A stretch of DNA of 47,111 nucleotides from Aphodoplasma sp045626925 (lineage in GTDB: Bacteria > Bacillota > Clostridia > UBA1381 > UMGS1253), in the NCBI GenBank assembly GCA_045626925.1, contig JAZUQZ010000022.1:1-47111 (forward strand), in the 5' to 3' direction. Shown here piece by piece: positions 43,098-47,111 of this stretch (its first letter is position 1; every line of letters begins with the position of its first letter). The notes beneath the pieces were generated by a model, which was not told where the DNA came from, ran no database searches, and saw only the letters and a program-made list of their open reading frames with translations. A program made the translations under genes and the position numbers.

Positions 43098-43181
43098 GCG
43101 GGCGTGGCGGAATTGGCAGACGCGCTAGACTTAGGATCTAGTGATTTTATCGTGGGGGTTCAAGTCCCTTCGCCCGCACCA
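43098..43181 (+). tRNA. tRNA-Leu (anticodon UAG)
   Basis: Class II tRNA with acceptor GCGGGCG / CGCCCGC. The anticodon stem CTAGA/TCTAG encloses loop CTTAGGA (anticodon TAG). The long variable arm is TGATTTTATCGT, and the T-arm GGGGGTTCAAGTCCCT is present. CCA is encoded (43179-43181). Confidence 0.95.
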
Positions 43182-43187
43182 AATTGT

Positions 43188-43236
43188 AAGAATCCAAATT
43201 ATTTTTAAACGATAAGAATAGTTTGGATTCTTATTA
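43188..43236 (+). terminator. Terminator of the tRNA operon
   Basis: Stem AAGAATCCAAA / TTTGGATTCTT (43188-43198 and 43222-43232) with a 23-nt loop, then ATTATGTTT. Confidence 0.7.
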
Positions 43237-43242
43237 TGTTTC

Positions 43243-43285
43243 AATAAAAACAGAAGCACTTGCATCACAAATGACGCAAGTGCTT
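43243..43285 (-). terminator. Terminator of the radical SAM gene
   Basis: Minus-strand AAGCACTTGC / GCAAGTGCTT stem (43276-43285 and 43254-43263), then CTGTTTTTATT. Confidence 0.8.
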
Positions 43286-43292
43286 AATTAAT

Positions 43293-44984
43293 TTAATTAC
43301 TAACAGGATTCGATTTATGCTCAAAGATATTACATTTCTGTCTTTGGAAAGTTTCGTTCAAGGTTATAGCTTCATTACTTTCTAAAATACTTTTTAAATC
43401 TTGTTCAAGTAAATTGCCTAAATAAAATGGGTTGTTTTCAATGGGAGTATCTAAATATCCAGCCCAACAACATGCAAATACATTCCCTTGTGAATCTATT
43501 CCTAATTTTCTAGTCAACATAGTACATTCCTTACCAGTCTTATTGGCATCACATCTTAATGCACAATGTAAATGAATTCTGATTTTATCATTAACTTTTT
43601 CCTTAATTTTATTTACTATTTTCAATGCGTCATATCCTTGAGGATATTGATCAAATTTTTGTTTTCCAACGGGCATCAATTTAATTAAAGAAATTTCATC
43701 AGGGTTAATTTCATTAATTTTTTTAATAATTGCATCTAGTTCCTCTTCCGAAACATTTGAGTTTAAAATTGGAACATTTATTCTAAGCTTAGAAAATAAA
43801 TTTCTATACTTATTAGCATATCGAATATTTGTTCTGTTATAATCGGATGTTTTCCGTATGTCTTGTTGTTCATCTGAAGACATATCAATTGTAAGAACGC
43901 AATTCTTTAAAAACATTTGTTTTTCTGTTTGATTTAAATTATGTATGCTTTTCCCTGTTGTTGTTATAGATATTTTACTTTCATCAAAAATATTAAGAGC
44001 ATGACCGATGATTTTCTTGCTATCTTTGCTAGAAAGAGGATCACCACCAGCAAAATTCAATTCACGTATACTATCTTTTACTGTTAAAATTGAGTTTAAA
44101 ACATGATTTTTTTTGTGAATATCAATTTCAGAAGAACTTGTAGTTTTGGTGGCACAAATATTACAGTTAAAAGAACAATTATTAGTAATATTCCAAATAA
44201 TCTTTATATCACTATTCCCCTTAATCGTTTCAAAAGAGTTAACAATTTTACTCTTTAAACGCATTATGCTGTCTATTACATCACCATTTATACGCATTAA
44301 TTTTACATCATTCAATAAATCATCAATATCAACCCACGTATGATTTTCGAAAATATCGCTATTTACATTGTTTTTTATAGTTACATTGTAAAATGAATAC
44401 TGGAACAACTTTTCTAACTGGTCTGGGACTGATAATTTTATACTATAACTATCTTCATCTTCAATATAGTTTATATTTAGATCTTGCGTACGTATATTCA
44501 ATTTATTTGCCAGCAATTTAGTTAAGTTATCATTATATTCGTTATCATTCCACTCCTCTTTAAGTTCCACATAGGGTAAAAAATCACAATCCCAGGACTC
44601 TTTCCTTTGAAGTAAAATTTTAATGGTTCTCTTACCATCTATGTTTGTATCAATCTTAGAAATAATAAACAAGGCTGAGTGATTTATTTCGGCCTTAGCT
44701 TTTATTTGTTGTGCGATTGAAATAGCATTATTATTCTTATGAGCTTTTATAAGAAAACCTATAGTTGTAAAAGTCAATATACTCAATACTGTGAGGTATA
44801 CCGCACTTACAATTGGATTATCCTTAAAATCAAATATGATTAGCGATAACCAAGATGGGATAACTATACCTACAAGAGCCCAAAAAATTTTGCTTATTCG
44901 ATCCTTATCTATATATTCAGCACAAATTCTATCAATATCTTCAGGGGTAATTAATATTTTACTCGGTGCTTTTTTAGAAACCAT
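43293..44984 (-). CDS. 2TM, NUDIX-like, radical SAM/SPASM-like fusion protein
   Basis: 563 residues in at least three parts. (1) Two transmembrane helices at about 31-51 and 57-79. (2) A NUDIX-like region at about 103-240 (KRTIKILLQRKESW.., then HTWVDIDDLLND), in which the catalytic REUXEE box is not recognisable. (3) A radical SAM domain with cluster motif NCSFNCNIC (Cys270, Cys274, Cys277) and the SAM-binding FAGGDPLS (311-318). It ends in a SPASM-like part with GIDSQGNVFACCWAGY, LGNLLEQDLKSIL, and Cys474, 478, 487, 505, 506 and 551. AAGGAGG supports the start. Base composition is far more AT-rich than neighbours. I know no family with this exact order; a defence or signalling role is only a guess. 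Confidence 0.75.
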   Translation of the reverse strand: MVSKKAPSKILITPEDIDRICAEYIDKDRISKIFWALVGIVIPSWLSLIIFDFKDNPIVSAVYLTVLSILTFTTIGFLIKAHKNNNAISIAQQIKAKAEINHSALFIISKIDTNIDGKRTIKILLQRKESWDCDFLPYVELKEEWNDNEYNDNLTKLLANKLNIRTQDLNINYIEDEDSYSIKLSVPDQLEKLFQYSFYNVTIKNNVNSDIFENHTWVDIDDLLNDVKLMRINGDVIDSIMRLKSKIVNSFETIKGNSDIKIIWNITNNCSFNCNICATKTTSSSEIDIHKKNHVLNSILTVKDSIRELNFAGGDPLSSKDSKKIIGHALNIFDESKISITTTGKSIHNLNQTEKQMFLKNCVLTIDMSSDEQQDIRKTSDYNRTNIRYANKYRNLFSKLRINVPILNSNVSEEELDAIIKKINEINPDEISLIKLMPVGKQKFDQYPQGYDALKIVNKIKEKVNDKIRIHLHCALRCDANKTGKECTMLTRKLGIDSQGNVFACCWAGYLDTPIENNPFYLGNLLEQDLKSILESNEAITLNETFQRQKCNIFEHKSNPVSN

Positions 44985-45023
44985 AAAACAACCTCCTTAC
45001 AATAAATATATTTCTACAACTAT

Positions 45024-45052
45024 ATTATATATTACAAATTTAGTTAAGTCAA
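45024..45052 (-). promoter_or_regulatory. Promoter of the radical SAM fusion gene
   Basis: Minus strand TTGACT (45047-45052), 17 nt, TATAAT (45024-45029), 39 nt upstream of the start. It indicates a self-contained single-gene unit. Confidence 0.8.
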
Positions 45053-45135
45053 TTAGCATACTGAATAATTATGTAATATTAATAAAACAATTTCCTTCGA
45101 ATTCAATTTAGCTACCACTCAATATACCATTAAAG

Positions 45136-45170
45136 AAGAGCTTACAGGATTTTGACTGTAAGCTCTTTTC
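45136..45170. terminator. Hairpin downstream of the serine recombinase
   Basis: 12-bp perfect stem AAGAGCTTACAG / CTGTAAGCTCTT (45136-45147 and 45156-45167). T-run TTTT on the plus strand side and a weaker one on the minus side. It probably ends the recombinase message and may lie close to the edge of the mobile element. Confidence 0.65.
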
Positions 45171-45184
45171 TTGCCTGTTATTTA

Positions 45185-46804
45185 TTAAGCTGATACTTCC
45201 TCGTAATCGTCTTCGTATATCATACCAATTTCATCTGCATAACTCTTTTCCAGGAATGGTGCTTTCATTCGTATTTCAAGGCGGAGACCGTACTCATCCT
45301 CGTGGATTATTATTTTTTCTAGTAGCAGACACAGATTTGTGTGGCTCAGTTCCTTTTCACTTAATATCTTATCAAGTAGGCTTGCATTTTCGAGCATTGC
45401 CTTTTTTCTCTCTTTGATAGTTTTATCAATATTTTCTATCTTTGCAATCTCATTTTTGAAGCCTTCGATTTCTTTGTTCCGCTTTTCTATCATTCGTTCA
45501 TACCTTTCGGCATTATCCCTGTCCTTGATTTTCTCCATAAGTATTTGCTCAACCTCAAGCTCGGTTGCATTTATACTGTCCTGAAGCCTTTTTATTCTCT
45601 TGCTGACATTATTTTTCTGTGCCATCCATGAACGTATATCGCTTTCGATTTGTCTTGAGCATTTGGATAGTCCGTCTCTCATTATGGCAAGTTGTTTGTA
45701 AATTTGTTCGTCAAGCACCGATTCGTTAATTCTATGTGAAGAGCATACCATATGAGTGTGTCTGTGGTAGCCGTTACACACATATTCAATTCTGTCCGGC
45801 TTATCCTTAGTTTTTCTCCTTTTTGCCGTGAATGTGCTTCCACAATCTCCACATTTTAGGAGAGATGCATATCTGTGGCAAGGCTGATTGCTTTGCGATT
45901 TCACTTTGCCCTCTGAGTTTATTCGTATAATCTCTTGCACCTTGTCCCAAATCTCTCTTGGTATGATTGCAGGAACTGCATCCTTATGTATAAACTGTTC
46001 CTCTTTAGGCACCTTTATCTGCTTTTTTGTTATTCGACTTCGCTCCCTTTGATGATTGACTAAATCACCGCAGTAGAAGGGATTAGTGAGAATTCTTCGC
46101 ACTATGGAATATGTCCACAGATATTCAAAGGTTGCTTTTGGTTTGTTATCCCCAAGGCTTTTCCCTTTTAACTTTAGTTCATAGTAGGCAGGTGTTTTAA
46201 CACCTTCTTGATTCAATATTTTTGCTATTGTTTCTGTGCCATGCCCATCTAAGAACAGCTTATATATTCTTCTGATAATATCTGCCGTTTCCTCACATAT
46301 CTCAACTTTTTTGGTGTACCTATCCTTTAGGTATCCCATTGGGACATTGATAATGATTCCTTCAAATTCTTGCTTATGCCTTAATGCTGATAGAATTTTT
46401 ACGATTAACTCCTGCACATAACTATCGTTTATCAATCCTTTGAAACCTATCATTAAATCATCGTTTCTGTTAAAGGAGTCAATGCCTTCCGTTACAGATA
46501 CTATCCTTACATTTCGCTCTTTCATATCCTTTACGATGAGAAGCGTATAAAATCTGTCACGGCTCAATCTTGATAAGTCTTTTACATAAACCGTATCAAT
46601 CATTTTACCATCTGCCAGTTCATACATCCGTTTGATGCCGGGGCGGTCAAAAAGCGTTCCGCTTATGTTATTCTCTAAAACTTCATCAATAATGGTATCT
46701 CCGACCTTATGTACATATTCTCTTACTAAGTCTCTTTGTATATGTAGAGATTCGTGTTCTTCGTCTTCGTCTCGTGATTTTCTACATAGTATAAATCCTG
46801 CCAT
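45185..46804 (-). CDS. Large serine recombinase (TnpX/TndX-like integrase)
   Basis: 539-residue site-specific recombinase. The N-terminal resolvase domain (1-145) has catalytic Ser10 (CRKSRDED), ESLHIQRDLV and the arginine motif DLSRLSRDR (77-84). The recombinase domain (about 150-290) has GTETIAKILNQEGVKTP and RRILTNPFYCGD. A zinc beta-ribbon follows, with Cys318, 321, 343 and 354. The coiled coil is at about 370-470 (SKRIKRLQDSINATELEVEQIL..). This is the architecture of enzymes that move clostridial integrative elements such as Tn4451 and Tn5397. GGAGG precedes the ATG. Such genes usually sit at one end of the element, so the rest probably lies to the right of the window. Confidence 0.93.
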   Translation of the reverse strand: MAGFILCRKSRDEDEEHESLHIQRDLVREYVHKVGDTIIDEVLENNISGTLFDRPGIKRMYELADGKMIDTVYVKDLSRLSRDRFYTLLIVKDMKERNVRIVSVTEGIDSFNRNDDLMIGFKGLINDSYVQELIVKILSALRHKQEFEGIIINVPMGYLKDRYTKKVEICEETADIIRRIYKLFLDGHGTETIAKILNQEGVKTPAYYELKLKGKSLGDNKPKATFEYLWTYSIVRRILTNPFYCGDLVNHQRERSRITKKQIKVPKEEQFIHKDAVPAIIPREIWDKVQEIIRINSEGKVKSQSNQPCHRYASLLKCGDCGSTFTAKRRKTKDKPDRIEYVCNGYHRHTHMVCSSHRINESVLDEQIYKQLAIMRDGLSKCSRQIESDIRSWMAQKNNVSKRIKRLQDSINATELEVEQILMEKIKDRDNAERYERMIEKRNKEIEGFKNEIAKIENIDKTIKERKKAMLENASLLDKILSEKELSHTNLCLLLEKIIIHEDEYGLRLEIRMKAPFLEKSYADEIGMIYEDDYEEVSA

Positions 46805-46833
46805 TTGTTTTCACCTCCGTTTTATTTATGGAG

Positions 46834-46862
46834 GGAACCGAAAGGGTTAATTTCGGCTCCCT
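46834..46862. repeat. Inverted repeat upstream of the recombinase
   Basis: GGGAACCGAAA / TTTCGGCTCCC (46834-46844 and 46852-46862), one mismatch, 7-nt loop. It lies between the recombinase start and the small ORF. It could be a weak terminator or a recombinase regulatory site. Confidence 0.5.
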
Positions 46863-46922
46863 TTTCAGCAACATACAATATCACAAAGAATTTAATATAT
46901 CCAGCTAAAAACCTAACCAAAG

Positions 46923-47081
46923 TTACGCTGAATTTTCGTGCAATTCATCCTCGGCTAATATCATATTTTCAGTCAGATATTCTTGTGCTACCGCCCGAAG
47001 AAAATTCATATAATCTTCTTCTGTTCCAACGCATTTGATGCTTACGGTATAAACATAAAGTTCTTTTTCTTTTCTTGCCAT
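46923..47081 (-). CDS. 52-residue hypothetical protein of the mobile element
   Basis: Short ORF beginning MARKEKELYVYTVSIKCVG and ending in an acidic EDELHENSA tail. Lysine-rich start and mixed alpha/beta character. It lies 118 nt upstream of the serine recombinase on the same strand. A GAGGTG sits about 12 nt before the ATG; an in-frame GTG at 47099 is an alternative start. Family not recognised. Possible excision factor or regulator by position only. Confidence 0.5.
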   Translation of the reverse strand: MARKEKELYVYTVSIKCVGTEEDYMNFLRAVAQEYLTENMILAEDELHENSA

Positions 47082-47111
47082 TCTAACCGCACACCTCACA
47101 TTCCCATCATG

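Larger units (their letters stand above)
44985..45184. other. Intergenic region between radical SAM gene and recombinase
   Basis: Very AT-rich. Holds the radical SAM promoter and the recombinase terminator. The shift from AT-rich to ordinary composition occurs here, so it probably contains the junction of two separately acquired segments. No gene seen. Confidence 0.5.

Noticed and set aside
42935..43181. A group I intron splitting a tRNA-Leu between the fragment and the next tRNA
   Set aside because: The gap is only about 120 nt, the acceptor strands do not pair, and the downstream tRNA is complete by itself.
43293..44984. Assignment of the radical SAM protein as a viperin
   Set aside because: Viperins are shorter and lack the membrane helices, the NUDIX-like region and the SPASM-like cysteine tail seen here.

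Overview
The window is a chromosomal segment of an anaerobic, endospore-forming Firmicute, most likely of class Clostridia. The evidence is an intact mother-cell sigma factor SigK with its pro-sequence, SpoVG, a PdaA-type spore cortex deacetylase, a GerA-family germinant receptor operon, a CdaA-CdaR pair, the [FeFe]-hydrogenase maturase HydE, an iron alcohol dehydrogenase, near-consensus SigA promoters and strong AGGAGG ribosome binding sites. I cannot name the genus from sequence alone.

Layout. 1-1151: 5' three quarters of a 16S rRNA gene on the minus strand, with its leader and a consensus promoter. 1442-4383 (+): a small DUF4430 lipoprotein, sigK, an aspartate aminotransferase and a TSCPD-domain protein. 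4387-7632 (-): apbE preceded by an unannotated 40-codon hydrophobic ORF, upp, and an M20 amidohydrolase. 7820-16339 (+): an ECF sigma factor and anti-sigma factor, pdaA, mnmA-metNIQ (tRNA thiolation and methionine uptake), hydE, and an Fe-alcohol dehydrogenase. 16366-18232 (-): murC-tadA. 18612-18902 (+): spoVG. 19057-22123 (-): a membrane-anchored polysaccharide deacetylase and a GH26-like glycosidase. 22277-23206 (+): cysK. 23226-35273 (-): a long block made of cdaA-cdaR, a small secreted protein, a YycH-like protein, ftsK/spoIIIE, a sodium symporter and gerB-gerC-gerA. 35487-42651 (+): pyridoxamine kinase with an ECF-transporter S component, a giant double GT-C mannosyltransferase with its polyprenyl-phosphate sugar transferase, an orphan fumarase alpha subunit, and hpf.

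42761-43232 is a tRNA locus: tRNA-Pro, a broken 5' half of a tRNA-Leu, and an intact tRNA-Leu. To its right the character changes. An AT-rich single-gene island (43293-44984) encodes a two-TM, degenerate NUDIX-like, radical SAM/SPASM-like protein that I regard as the most novel item. It is followed by a large serine recombinase (45185-46804) and a 52-codon ORF, which look like one end of an integrative element continuing past the window.

The best regulatory find is a perfect WalR-type box (TGTAAC-N5-TGTAAC) at 33162-33178. It lies over the promoter of a small secreted protein whose downstream neighbour resembles YycH, the regulator of the WalK kinase. Convergent genes share terminators, and in two cases the stop codon of one gene lies inside the terminator hairpin. 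No CRISPR array, riboswitch or prophage structural gene was seen.
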